Below, piece by piece: positions 1-8,182 of a DNA stretch of 45,623 nucleotides. The notes below the pieces were generated by a model. It ran no database searches. It was not told the DNA's origin and saw only the letters and a list, made by a program, of their open reading frames with translations. The stretch is from an uncultured Bacilli bacterium (GTDB lineage: Bacteria; Bacillota_I; Bacilli_A; RF39; UBA660). The translations under genes were made by a program, and so were the position numbers. The DNA is taken from contig CANRDU010000010.1 in the NCBI GenBank assembly GCA_947629445.1, positions 1-45,623 of the forward strand, given 5' to 3'. The first letter of the stretch is position 1, and every line of letters begins with the position of its first letter.

Positions 1-25
1 CTCCTTTCGAGATGCTATTCTATCA
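1..25 (-). promoter_or_regulatory. Possible 5' region of a divergent gene beyond the left edge
   Basis: Read on the minus strand, the first 25 bases contain a TATGAT-like -10 followed by an AAAGGAG ribosome-binding site ending exactly at the window edge. This suggests that a minus-strand gene starts just outside the window. No convincing -35 is visible at the right spacing, so this is a weak call. Confidence 0.3.
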
Positions 26-96
26 TATTTTTTTAAACTCCTTTTTTATGTTGTCTACTCTAAAGGGTGCATTTCATTTATTGCTTCCTTTTTTCA

Positions 97-125
97 TTGT
101 TAAAAAAAGAAATATGTATTATAAT
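97..125 (+). promoter_or_regulatory. SigA-like promoter of mnmG-rsmG
   Basis: TTGTTA at 97-102 and a perfect TATAAT at 120-125 are separated by 17 bp. The predicted start of transcription near 132 leaves a leader of about 19 nt before the ATG at 151. Confidence 0.75.
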
Positions 126-150
126 ATGAATACGAAAAGCGGTGAAAAAT

Positions 151-2019
151 ATGTATGAAATAATTGTTGTTGGGGGAGGACATGCCGGTTGTGAGGCATC
201 TTTAGCTGCTGCTAGAAAAGGTCATAAGACTTTATTAGTGACAGGAAATATTAAAAATATTGCAGATATGCCATGTAATCCTTCTATTGGGGGAAGTGCA
301 AAAGGAATTGTGGTAAGAGAAATTGATGCTTTAGGCGGAGAAATGGGTAGAAATGCCGATAAAAGTTTAATTCAAATTAAAATGCTAAATAGTGCGAAAG
401 GTCCAGCCGTTCAAGCATTACGTGCACAAGCTGATAAAATTACGTATCCTAAGAATATGTTATTGACTCTTCAAAATACGGATAACCTAGATATTCGTGA
501 ATCCTTAGTAGAAGATTTAATAGTGGAAGATAAAGTAGTAAAAGGAGTCGTTTTAGAAACAGGGGAAAAAATCCATAGTAATATGGTTATATTAACAACG
601 GGTACTTACTTAAAAGCAGATATTTTAGTTGGGGATACTAGAACAAGGCAAGGTCCTCACGGAGAAAGACCAAGTAATCATTTAAGTGATCAATTAAGAA
701 ATTATGGATTTGATGTTATTAGATTAAAGACAGGAACACCTCAGAGAATTGATAAGAAAACCATCGATTTTTCTAAAACGAAAGAAGAAAAAGGAGATAG
801 TATTTATCACACTTTTAGTTTCGACAATGAAATTTATTATCAAGTAGAAGAACAAGTTCCCTGTCATTTAATTTATACTACTCCAGAAACCCACAAAATT
901 ATTCGTGATAATTTAAATAAATCTAGTATGTATGGTGGTCTTTCTGATATTAAAGGGGTAGGTCCTAGATATTGTCCATCTATAGAGGATAAAATTGTAC
1001 GTTTTTCAGATAAAGAAAGACATCAATTATTTTTGGAACCAGAGAGTCTATATTATGATGATATTTATATTCAAGGATTTTCTACTAGTATGCCTAAAGA
1101 TATTCAAGAAAAAATGGTTCATAGCTTACCAGGATTAGAGAATGCAAAGATATTAAAATATGCCTATGCCATTGAATATGATGCGATTGATTCTAAACAG
1201 TTAAAGCAATCTTTAGAGACAAAAGTATTAGAAAATTTATATACAGCAGGTCAAATAAATGGAACAAGTGGTTATGAAGAGGCTGCTTGTCAAGGATTGA
1301 TGGCTGGAATTAATGCCTCTTTGAAATTAGAAGGAAGAGAACCTTTAATTTTAAAAAGAAATGAAGCTTACATTGGGGTTTTAATAGATGATTTGGTTAC
1401 AAAAGGTATTATGGATCCTTATCGTCTTTTAACATCAAGAGCAGAATATCGATTACTTTTAAGGCATGATAATGCCGATATGAGATTGCGAGAATATGGT
1501 TACCAAGTAGGCTTGGTTTCAGAGGAAAAATATCAAAAATTTCAAGAGAAAAAGCAAAAAATAATGGATGCCACCATAACTCTTCAAAATACCAAAATAA
1601 CCCCTACAGAAGAGACTCAAAAATATTTAGAGACAATTCCAACAACTTTATTGAAAGATGGAATGACCTTGTATGATTTCTTAAAAAGACCAGAAATAAA
1701 TTTTTCACATATCCGTCATTTTATTGATTTAGATATTACTCCAGAAATGGAAGAGCAAATTGCTGTATCTATTAAATACGAAGGATATATCGCTAAGGCT
1801 AATAAAGAAGCTTCCAAAATGGTTGATTTAGATAATAAAAAAATACCAAGTGATATTGATTATGATAAGATTCATAATTTAGCTAGTGAGGCTAGACAAA
1901 AATTAAAGAAAATAATGCCTTCATCGATAGGACAAGCTCTTCGAATTAGTGGTGTTAATCCTGCGGATATTTCTTTAATTATGGTTTATTTAAAAAAGGA
2001 GTATCATCATGGATCTTAA
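151..2019 (+). CDS. mnmG: tRNA uridine-5-carboxymethylaminomethyl modification enzyme MnmG (GidA)
   Basis: MnmG is the FAD-dependent partner of MnmE that modifies U34 in the wobble position of several tRNAs in the cytoplasm. The 622-residue length is typical. The N-terminal Rossmann motif GGGHAGCEA, the MPCNPSIGGSAKG block, the LKTGTPQRI block and the NGTSGYEEAACQGLMAG flavin-binding segment are all present. I choose ATG at 151 because GGTGA sits about 7 nt upstream; a GTG at 142 is in frame but lacks a ribosome-binding site. The gene overlaps rsmG by 11 bp, the usual gidA-gidB pairing. The partner mnmE is not in this window. Confidence 0.97.
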   Translation: MYEIIVVGGGHAGCEASLAAARKGHKTLLVTGNIKNIADMPCNPSIGGSAKGIVVREIDALGGEMGRNADKSLIQIKMLNSAKGPAVQALRAQADKITYPKNMLLTLQNTDNLDIRESLVEDLIVEDKVVKGVVLETGEKIHSNMVILTTGTYLKADILVGDTRTRQGPHGERPSNHLSDQLRNYGFDVIRLKTGTPQRIDKKTIDFSKTKEEKGDSIYHTFSFDNEIYYQVEEQVPCHLIYTTPETHKIIRDNLNKSSMYGGLSDIKGVGPRYCPSIEDKIVRFSDKERHQLFLEPESLYYDDIYIQGFSTSMPKDIQEKMVHSLPGLENAKILKYAYAIEYDAIDSKQLKQSLETKVLENLYTAGQINGTSGYEEAACQGLMAGINASLKLEGREPLILKRNEAYIGVLIDDLVTKGIMDPYRLLTSRAEYRLLLRHDNADMRLREYGYQVGLVSEEKYQKFQEKKQKIMDATITLQNTKITPTEETQKYLETIPTTLLKDGMTLYDFLKRPEINFSHIRHFIDLDITPEMEEQIAVSIKYEGYIAKANKEASKMVDLDNKKIPSDIDYDKIHNLASEARQKLKKIMPSSIGQALRISGVNPADISLIMVYLKKEYHHGS

Positions 2020-2710
2020 TGAGTTTATTGCTTCGTTGCAAGAATTAAATATTCAAATAGATGAGAAAAAGTTGAATCAATTACATGCGTATTATGAATT
2101 ATTAGTAGAATATAATAAAGTGATGAATTTAACAGGAATTACCGAAGAAAAAGATGTTTATTTAAAACACTTTTATGATAGTCTTACATTAGCTCGTATT
2201 TATTCTTTCGATAAGGATGAATCATTATGTGATGTAGGAACAGGTGCTGGTTTTCCTGGAATTGTTCTTAAAATTTTATATCCGAATTTACATATTACTT
2301 TAGTAGATTCTTTAAATAAAAGAATAGAATTTTTAAAAATAGTAATTGAGAAATTAAATCTTCAAAAAATAGAGGTAGTATCAGCAAGAGCGGAAGAATA
2401 TGCGAAAAGTCATCGTGATCAATTTGATATTGTAACGGCTCGTGCTGTGGCTCCCTTATCCACCTTATTAGAGTATAGCATTCCCATGTTGAAAGTAGGG
2501 GGATATTTTCTTCCTATGAAGGGAACTGTTTCTTTCGAAGAAGAAAATACACAAGCTTTCTCATTATTGAATGCTCAAATTGAAAAAAAAGATTGTTTTC
2601 TTCTTCCTAAAGAGAATAGCCATCGAACTTTATATGTAATTTTAAAAAAAGAAAAAACACCTTTAAAATATCCAAGAAAGTTTTCAGATATGAAAAAGAA
2701 GCCATTATAA
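2009..2710 (+). CDS. rsmG: 16S rRNA (guanine-527-N7) methyltransferase RsmG (GidB)
   Basis: RsmG uses S-adenosylmethionine to methylate G527 of 16S rRNA in the 30S subunit. The 233-residue protein has the family hallmark KHFYDSL near residues 53-59 and the SAM-binding motif DVGTGAGFPG at 75-84. An AAAAGGAG ribosome-binding site lies just before the ATG, inside the end of mnmG, so the two genes are translationally coupled. The C-terminus is Lys-rich, as is common in Firmicutes RsmG. Confidence 0.97.
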   Translation: MDLNEFIASLQELNIQIDEKKLNQLHAYYELLVEYNKVMNLTGITEEKDVYLKHFYDSLTLARIYSFDKDESLCDVGTGAGFPGIVLKILYPNLHITLVDSLNKRIEFLKIVIEKLNLQKIEVVSARAEEYAKSHRDQFDIVTARAVAPLSTLLEYSIPMLKVGGYFLPMKGTVSFEEENTQAFSLLNAQIEKKDCFLLPKENSHRTLYVILKKEKTPLKYPRKFSDMKKKPL

Positions 2711-2722
2711 ATGACTTTTTTT
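2694..2722 (+). terminator. Possible terminator overlapping the rsmG stop codon
   Basis: An imperfect hairpin pairs AAAAGAAG with CTTTTTTT across a 5-nt loop, with one mismatch and one G-T pair. The T-run is part of the stem, so the signal is weak. Confidence 0.35.
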
Positions 2723-2732
2723 CTTTCACAAA

Positions 2733-2766
2733 TATTTCCCAAAATTTTATTGTATTATTTCCCAAA
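2733..2766 (+). repeat. Two direct repeats of TATTTCCCAAA in the noc-like promoter
   Basis: The 11-mer TATTTCCCAAA occurs at 2733-2743 and 2756-2766, 23 bp apart (about two helical turns). One copy lies upstream of the -35 and the other lies within the -35/-10 spacer. TATTTCCC is one half of the palindromic Noc-binding site known from Bacillus subtilis (TATTTCCCGGGAAATA). An operator role is inferred from position and similarity only. Confidence 0.55.
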
Positions 2767-2778
2767 TTATATTATAAT
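2750..2778 (+). promoter_or_regulatory. SigA-like promoter of the noc-like gene
   Basis: TTGTAT at 2750-2755, a 17-bp spacer and TATAAT at 2773-2778. The spacer holds the second copy of the TATTTCCCAAA repeat, so a bound repressor would block RNA polymerase directly. Confidence 0.7.
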
Positions 2779-2808
2779 GGATACATAGGGTAGAAGAGAG
2801 GTTTGCCT

Positions 2809-4527
2809 ATGGATGAAACAAAAGCTAGAGTTGTAGATTTAGATTTAAATGATATACTTCCAAATCGTTTTCAACCTCGTATAAAATTTAATGAAGATTC
2901 AATTATTGAATTATCAGAGTCTATTAAAGAACATGGCGTTATACAACCAATTATTGTTAGACCTATAGGCGATAAATATGAAATAATTGCGGGAGAAAGA
3001 AGATATAAAGCGAGTGTTCTTGCTGGAAAGGATACTATCCCTGCTATTATTTCTGAAATTAATGATAAAGATAGTGCAGAAATTGCATTAATTGAAAATG
3101 TACAAAGAAGAGATTTAACTCCGATAGAAGAAGCGATTTCTTATAAAAGAATATTAGATATGAGTTATTTAACTCAAGAACAATTAGCGATTAAATTAGG
3201 AAAAAGTCAATCTGCAGTGGCCAATAAGATTAGATTGTTAAATTTATGTGATGAAGTACAAGCTGCTTTGATGGATGAAAAAATTTCAGAAAGACATGCT
3301 AGATCTTTATTGAAATTAAAAGAAGCATCTAAACAAAGAGAGTTATTAGATAGAATTATTAAAGAAAGATTGACCGTTCGAAAAACAGAGGAGGAAATAG
3401 AGAAAATGAATACTTTTATTACGGAACCAATTGAAGAAACACCTGTGGATATGCAAGCGACAGGAAACATTTTTTCACCAACTAATCCAGGATTCGTTGA
3501 TGTGGATAAGATTAAAGATCAAGCAACTGAGGTTGTACCAGAAAATAAAGCAGTTGATTTTAGTGCTTTATTAATGCCACAACAATCAGCAGCTCCTCTT
3601 GCACCATCCGCTCCATCAACACCTGCTATGCCAACAAATCCAGCCTCACCTGTTTCTAGTGTTGTTTCTAATCCGGTAGCACCTAGTACAAATAATGGAG
3701 CAGCACCATCTGTTACTGGTATGCCAACAAATCCAATTGTAGAGCAACCAACTATCGCTTCTAATTCCATGATGGGAAATGTTCCGAATGGTATTCCAAG
3801 TCAACCTGTACAAAATCCATTTGTATTTGATCAAAATGGAGTTGTAATAGAGGAAAAACCACTAAATATGGCTGATTTAATGGCGACACAAACACAAAGA
3901 GAGGCTCAAGTCATGGAAGATGCTTTAAGAGAGCCAGAACAACCAGTTCCAATGGGAACCACAATTGCTACATCAACTCCAATTCCAAGTGCACCAGTGA
4001 TGCCTAGTGTACCAAATATTCCATCTGTTCCAAGTATTGCAGTACCAAGTCCATCAACACCAGTTGAACCTGCCATACCTACTGCTTCTGTAACTCCAGC
4101 TCCAGTAGCGCCAGCACCAGAACCAGTAGTTCCATCTATTTTTGGAAATTCACCAATGCCAACAACACCAATTAGTGAGCAACAGTTACCAAATTCTTTT
4201 GTGAATATTCCAGAACAGGATGAGGAACCAGAAGGGGAAACTCCAGTTGTTCCACCAGTAGAAGAATCTAATCCTGAACCTTCGCAACCAACAAAGGCAG
4301 AAGAAAAAACACCAATTCAACCAATTATTATTACAGATTATGAAAAACAATATGATCCAATTTTACCTCCTTCTGCAGCACCTGTTGCGAAAATTGATTT
4401 TAAAGAAATTATTAATTTAATTAGACAATTAAATGATACTATTGAACAGTGTGGATATACAGTAGATACAGAAGAATATGACCTAGAAAATGAATATCAA
4501 GTAATAATCAAAATTGAAAAAAATTAG
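2809..4527 (+). CDS. ParB/Noc-family protein with a long Pro/Ser/Thr-rich linker
   Basis: This 572-residue protein occupies the place of noc after mnmG-rsmG. Residues 10-200 form the ParB/Noc core: the CTP-binding motif GERR at 62-65, ENVQRRD at 97-103, and a helix-turn-helix LTQEQLAIKLGKSQSAVANK at 121-140 close to that of Noc. Residues about 255-515 are a low-complexity linker rich in Pro, Ser, Thr, Val and Ala with recurring MPTNP and VPSxPxxP phrases. The last 45 residues look like a small folded C-terminal domain. The protein begins directly at the core and lacks the N-terminal amphipathic helix that anchors B. subtilis Noc to membrane. It could act in nucleoid occlusion or as a second ParB. 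ATG at 2809 is preferred over TTG at 2803 because AGAGGT lies 6-7 nt upstream. Confidence 0.85.
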   Translation: MDETKARVVDLDLNDILPNRFQPRIKFNEDSIIELSESIKEHGVIQPIIVRPIGDKYEIIAGERRYKASVLAGKDTIPAIISEINDKDSAEIALIENVQRRDLTPIEEAISYKRILDMSYLTQEQLAIKLGKSQSAVANKIRLLNLCDEVQAALMDEKISERHARSLLKLKEASKQRELLDRIIKERLTVRKTEEEIEKMNTFITEPIEETPVDMQATGNIFSPTNPGFVDVDKIKDQATEVVPENKAVDFSALLMPQQSAAPLAPSAPSTPAMPTNPASPVSSVVSNPVAPSTNNGAAPSVTGMPTNPIVEQPTIASNSMMGNVPNGIPSQPVQNPFVFDQNGVVIEEKPLNMADLMATQTQREAQVMEDALREPEQPVPMGTTIATSTPIPSAPVMPSVPNIPSVPSIAVPSPSTPVEPAIPTASVTPAPVAPAPEPVVPSIFGNSPMPTTPISEQQLPNSFVNIPEQDEEPEGETPVVPPVEESNPEPSQPTKAEEKTPIQPIIITDYEKQYDPILPPSAAPVAKIDFKEIINLIRQLNDTIEQCGYTVDTEEYDLENEYQVIIKIEKN

Positions 4528-4553
4528 AGAATTGCTTATTGCAATTCTTTTTT
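4528..4553 (+). terminator. Terminator of the noc-like gene
   Basis: Perfect 8-bp stem AGAATTGC/GCAATTCT with loop TTATT and a T-run, starting right after the stop codon. Confidence 0.88.
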
Positions 4554-4597
4554 CTTTCGTTAAATTATAAATAGGAAACCTAAAAAATGAAAATAAA

Positions 4598-4621
4598 AAA
4601 GTCTATGAATTCATAGGCTTT
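4598..4621. terminator. Second hairpin, possibly a bidirectional terminator
   Basis: AAAGTCTATG pairs with CATAGGCTTT across AATT, with one G-T pair. The A-rich left flank would give a T-run for transcripts coming from the right, whereas the right flank is only moderately T-rich. It may back up the terminator 45 bp upstream. Confidence 0.5.
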
Positions 4622-4633
4622 AAATTTTAACTA

Positions 4634-4662
4634 TAGAATAAAAGAAATTTATTTAGTATAAT
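4634..4662 (+). promoter_or_regulatory. Probable promoter of the metallophosphoesterase gene
   Basis: A perfect TATAAT lies at 4657-4662, with a poor -35 (TAGAAT at 4634-4639) 17 bp upstream. Confidence 0.5.
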
Positions 4663-4683
4663 AGAATAAATTGGGAGATATTT

Positions 4684-5559
4684 ATGGAAAGAAAGATTGC
4701 CATTTTAACAGATTGTCATGGTTTATTAGAACCAACACAAGCCGTTTTAGAAGATATTCATCAAAGGGGAATTGAAGAAATTTATTCTTTGGGAGATAAT
4801 ATAGGTTTTGGACCTAATCCTGGAGAAGTAATCGATTTACTAGAGGAAAATAAAGTCATTTCTATAGCAGGAAATGCTGAAGAATATATAACATTAGGAT
4901 TAGAACCATTTTCTTCTTACATGAATGTATTAAAAACGAAAAGTTGTCTATGGACATTATCTAAATTGAATGAAAGACAAAAAGGAATGATTTCCTTATA
5001 TCCTCATTCTATCGAATTATTGATGGGTGGAAAGAAAATCGCTCTCTGTCATTTTATTAATGATGTTCGTTTTGACTATGGAAAGAATAGTACATGGACT
5101 TACCAGAGAGCTATTCATAGTGGAAAGACAGGTTATTCTCAATTTTTGCATACGAATAGTACTTCCCAATTAGAGTGGATGCATGGGCTAGCAGAGAAAT
5201 ATGGAAATAATCATGCATTTATGAGAGGAGTCTTATCCGCTTTACAAGATCCTTTATTTGGTGGTAAAAGAGTAGAACTTTTTGATGCGATTATTCAAGG
5301 ACATGTTCATTTTAAAATATATGAAAAGGGAAATCCAACAGAATTTTATACTATTCGGGCAGTAGGAATGGGATATCAAAAAGATCCTATTGATACGGCA
5401 TCCTATGTAATTTTGACCGAAAAGGAAAATGGTTTTCAGTTAGAAGAAATTTTAGTTCGATTTGACCGTGAAAAAATGATTTACAGTATTTTAAATAGTG
5501 ATTCACCAGATGTTATGATTAAAGAATATGTATCATTAAATAAAGGAGTTAGAAAGTAG
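4684..5559 (+). CDS. Calcineurin-like metallophosphoesterase
   Basis: The 291-residue protein carries the metallophosphoesterase metal-binding blocks in order: TDCHG at 9-13, LGDNIGFGPNP at 36-46, GNAE at 63-66 (the GNH[DE] position with Ala for His), LCHF in the middle, and QGHVHF near residue 210. It resembles the Metallophos_2/YfcE group of small cytoplasmic phosphodiesterases, but the substrate cannot be read from the sequence. There is no signal peptide or membrane segment. The ribosome-binding site TGGGAGAT precedes the ATG. The gene stands alone between a terminator and the next promoter; I saw no terminator of its own. Confidence 0.82.
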   Translation: MERKIAILTDCHGLLEPTQAVLEDIHQRGIEEIYSLGDNIGFGPNPGEVIDLLEENKVISIAGNAEEYITLGLEPFSSYMNVLKTKSCLWTLSKLNERQKGMISLYPHSIELLMGGKKIALCHFINDVRFDYGKNSTWTYQRAIHSGKTGYSQFLHTNSTSQLEWMHGLAEKYGNNHAFMRGVLSALQDPLFGGKRVELFDAIIQGHVHFKIYEKGNPTEFYTIRAVGMGYQKDPIDTASYVILTEKENGFQLEEILVRFDREKMIYSILNSDSPDVMIKEYVSLNKGVRK

Positions 5560-5645
5560 AACATCATTAAATTTTAATTCAATATATGGATTTTTATTGG
5601 TATTTTACGAATATATTATATTGATTATTCATGTGAAATAAAAAT

Positions 5646-5674
5646 TTGACAAAAGGGAATTATTTTTATATAAA
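5646..5674 (+). promoter_or_regulatory. Strong SigA promoter of the surface-protein pair
   Basis: Perfect TTGACA at 5646-5651, a 17-bp spacer and TATAAA at 5669-5674. The promoter lies inside the longest open frame of the following gene, which means the true start must be downstream at 5691 or 5700. Confidence 0.8.
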
Positions 5675-5699
5675 TATAAATGGGCGTAGGGTGATAAAG

Positions 5700-6917
5700 T
5701 TGCTTAGATTTTTAAAAAAGACATTTCAAATATTTCTTTATTTTTTTGTCTATAGTACTTTTCTTTTTTGTGGTATTATGATTGGTTATTATGGGGCTAG
5801 ATTTGTTTATTTTTATCGTTTAGAACAAAAAAAAGAAGCTCCTATACAATATAATTTGTATGAGTATTTAGTAAAGGATGAAACGATAACCGAGCACAAT
5901 TTTAAAGAGGAAGATGGCAAATATTATTATCCTACGAATGCTATAAACAATTATATCTATTTTAGTGGATTGTACTATCGTATTCTTTATTTTGATGAGA
6001 ATAGTATTTGTGTAATTGTCGATGAACCTGTCACGAATTTAAAATATGGAGAGACAGGATCTTACGAAGCATCTCAAGTAAAAGATTGGTTAGAAAAAGT
6101 CTATCTTCCTAACTTAAATGAGCAATATTTAAAAACGAAAGAAGTAACGCTTTTAGATAAGGAAACCTATATAAAAATAGGAGCCGAAAAAAGTTTTATT
6201 CCTAGTGAAGAACTTTGGATATTAGATGATGATTCTGCCCTTATTTTGACAGAGGATGGTTCTTTAGCAAAACCTGATTATTATACTGAATTTTTAGGTG
6301 TAAAACCTGTTATTGAATTAAATAGTACAGTTGCTTATGTAAGTGGGGATGGAACGAAAGAAAATCCATATTTATTAGAAAATCATTTGGTTACGAATAT
6401 AGAAGATAGTTATGTGGGGGAATATATTTTATATGGTAATCAATTATTGCGTGTTATTGAGAAGAATGAATGGGGAGTAAAGGTATTAAGTGTTGATCCT
6501 TTAGAAGAAAAAAAGATTTTCTCTCCGAGTTCTAATATTTATAATGCTAAAACAAAAAATAGTTTAGGATATTATCTTAATAATGATTACATCAAAAAAT
6601 TTCATAAAGAAGATTTAGTAGAAAGTAAATGGTATATAGGGGAGTATATATTTGATTATAAAGATTCTTTAAAAGAATCGACTACTGCCTATATGGGACT
6701 TCTTCGCTTAGGAGATTATTTTATCACTAATGTACCAGATAGTTATTTATTAAATAGAACTGGTATTTATGAGTATGCTATTAGTAATGAGAAATTTTTA
6801 ATAGCGTCTACTACTAATCAATCTTTATCTATTTATCCTGTATTTGTATTAAAACCAGATTTGCTTATTGAAAGCGGTACGGGACTTTATGATAATCCTT
6901 ATATAGTAGGTGAGTAG
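5700..6917 (+). CDS. Membrane-anchored protein with two tandem related domains, unknown function
   Basis: The protein has one N-terminal membrane segment (about residues 8-35), so the rest is probably extracellular. The extracellular part seems duplicated. Each half opens with a YRIL or LLRVIE strand after YIYFSGLYY or YILYGNQ, has a later short helix with W/Y-L, and ends in a near-identical phrase (GDGTKENPYLL and GTGLYDNPYIV). This layout recalls DUF6273-type surface domains, but I do not claim membership. I place the start at TTG 5700 with AGGGTGAT upstream; GTG at 5691 is the alternative. The TTGACA/TATAAA promoter at 5646-5674 excludes the longer frame beginning at 5646. It abuts the next gene and is probably in one operon with it. 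Confidence 0.7.
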   Translation: MLRFLKKTFQIFLYFFVYSTFLFCGIMIGYYGARFVYFYRLEQKKEAPIQYNLYEYLVKDETITEHNFKEEDGKYYYPTNAINNYIYFSGLYYRILYFDENSICVIVDEPVTNLKYGETGSYEASQVKDWLEKVYLPNLNEQYLKTKEVTLLDKETYIKIGAEKSFIPSEELWILDDDSALILTEDGSLAKPDYYTEFLGVKPVIELNSTVAYVSGDGTKENPYLLENHLVTNIEDSYVGEYILYGNQLLRVIEKNEWGVKVLSVDPLEEKKIFSPSSNIYNAKTKNSLGYYLNNDYIKKFHKEDLVESKWYIGEYIFDYKDSLKESTTAYMGLLRLGDYFITNVPDSYLLNRTGIYEYAISNEKFLIASTTNQSLSIYPVFVLKPDLLIESGTGLYDNPYIVGE

Positions 6918-8129
6918 ATGAAAAAAGAAGAAACTATAAAAAAAGAACCAGTAAAAAAGAAAACTACGAGTAAAAAAGTAGCTTCTACTAAGAAAACAGC
7001 CGAAGTAGAAAAAGAAAAAAAGAAAAAAGATACCAAAAAAACAGTAACGTCTTCTAAAAAACCTACGACGAGTAAGAAGAAAAATACCCGAAACGGAAAA
7101 AAAAGAAGTAAACATCATATTCCTTTGTGGATGATCTTTGTATCCATTCTCTTAGATTTAGGAGCCATTTTTTGCCTCGTATTGGCATATGGACCAGATA
7201 ATCGTTTTAAACAATTTTTAATTACAACAGCTATGTCTACTAAGAGCCATAAATATCTAGCGCGAATGATTTATGATGAAGATACCATTAATGAAGTATT
7301 ACAAGAAAATGTGGTTATAGAAATTGATGAAGAAACCAACACAGATGCCATTGTTATAGGAAGTTATCAAACTAAATATTATGAAAATGAATATGAAGAA
7401 CAGATTCTAAAGAAAGAAGAAGGAAATGATTTATATAAAATTTTTACTGTTAAAGATAGGGGAAGTACTTATTATTTTACCGTAATTTATGATCCTTCTA
7501 AAATTCATTTAGCGCAGTCTTCTGCTCCAGGTGTTGTTGGCGAAACGATAAAGAAAATTACACGAGATAATGGTGGGGTAATTGGAATTAATGCAAGTGG
7601 TTTTGAAGATCCTAATTATCAAGGAGATGGTTCTAGACCAAGTGGAATAGTTATAAAAAATGGCAAAATTGTATGGCGAGGAAGAGCCTCTTCCTGGGGA
7701 AACGGGCTAATTGGTTTTAATAAAGAACATAAATTGGTGTTAACCAAGGAAGATGCCACAACAGCGATAAAAAAAGGCATGATGGATGCTGTTATGTTTG
7801 GACCTTTTCTAATTGTAAATGGAAAGTCTTCTACCGTAAATGGTTTGGCAGGAGGAAGACATCCGAGAACCATTATTGCGCAACGTCAAGATGGAATTAC
7901 GTTATTCATTGTTATTGATGGTAATGGGAATAAACGAGGCTTTCGTGGGGGTCCAAGTTTTGTAGAAGTAATAGAAGTGTTAGAGCGTTATAAAGTATAT
8001 AATGCCGCTAATTTAGATGGTGGTGCCTCTAGTATCTTAATTGAAAATAATCAAATTATTAATCATCCTGTTGGCTATGCTAGCACAGGAGAAAGAGATC
8101 ATCCAAATGCTTGGATTGTCGTACCTTAA
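6918..8129 (+). CDS. Phosphodiester glycosidase (NAGPA-like) family protein, membrane anchored
   Basis: Residues 1-66 are an extraordinary Lys/Thr/Ser-rich tail, residues 69-91 are a membrane segment, and the remainder is an extracellular domain of the NAGPA/DUF2233 family. Family marks include GVIGINASGF, the DGSRPSG turn with a following IKNGKIVW strand, GRHPRTIIAQ, and NLDGGASSILI near the C-terminus. Members cleave sugar-phosphodiester bonds or act in exopolysaccharide metabolism, so a cell-surface glycopolymer is the likely target here. The ATG follows the upstream stop codon directly, with GGTGA as ribosome-binding site. Together with the duplicated-domain protein it forms a two-gene surface unit. 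Confidence 0.85.
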   Translation: MKKEETIKKEPVKKKTTSKKVASTKKTAEVEKEKKKKDTKKTVTSSKKPTTSKKKNTRNGKKRSKHHIPLWMIFVSILLDLGAIFCLVLAYGPDNRFKQFLITTAMSTKSHKYLARMIYDEDTINEVLQENVVIEIDEETNTDAIVIGSYQTKYYENEYEEQILKKEEGNDLYKIFTVKDRGSTYYFTVIYDPSKIHLAQSSAPGVVGETIKKITRDNGGVIGINASGFEDPNYQGDGSRPSGIVIKNGKIVWRGRASSWGNGLIGFNKEHKLVLTKEDATTAIKKGMMDAVMFGPFLIVNGKSSTVNGLAGGRHPRTIIAQRQDGITLFIVIDGNGNKRGFRGGPSFVEVIEVLERYKVYNAANLDGGASSILIENNQIINHPVGYASTGERDHPNAWIVVP

Positions 8130-8157
8130 AAATACTGGATTTCTTCAGTATTTTTTT
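8129..8157 (+). terminator. Terminator of the phosphodiester glycosidase gene
   Basis: AAAATACTG pairs with CAGTATTTT, extendable to a TTTC tetraloop, and is followed by a T-run that runs straight into the next -10 element. Confidence 0.85.
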
Positions 8158-8164
8158 GTATAAT
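8136..8164 (+). promoter_or_regulatory. Possible promoter overlapping the preceding terminator
   Basis: TATAAT at 8159-8164 lies 17 bp from a weak TGGATT at 8136-8141, which is inside the terminator stem. Confidence 0.4.
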
Positions 8165-8182
8165 AGAAAACCGTGATGACAG

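Noticed and set aside
2720..2800. Complete Noc or parS palindrome near the noc-like gene
   Set aside because: Only half-sites (TATTTCCC) occur; the GGGAAATA half is not found next to them, and the GGGAAATA at murA's ribosome-binding site (about 22372) looks incidental.
3519..3770. Minus-strand open frame of 83 codons
   Set aside because: It is the mirror of the Pro/Ala-rich linker of the noc-like gene; repetitive codons keep the opposite frame open, and there is no ribosome-binding site.
6849..7118. Minus-strand open frame rich in Phe/Ser
   Set aside because: It is the reverse of the AAG/AAA-rich Lys tail of the phosphodiester glycosidase and has no initiation signals.
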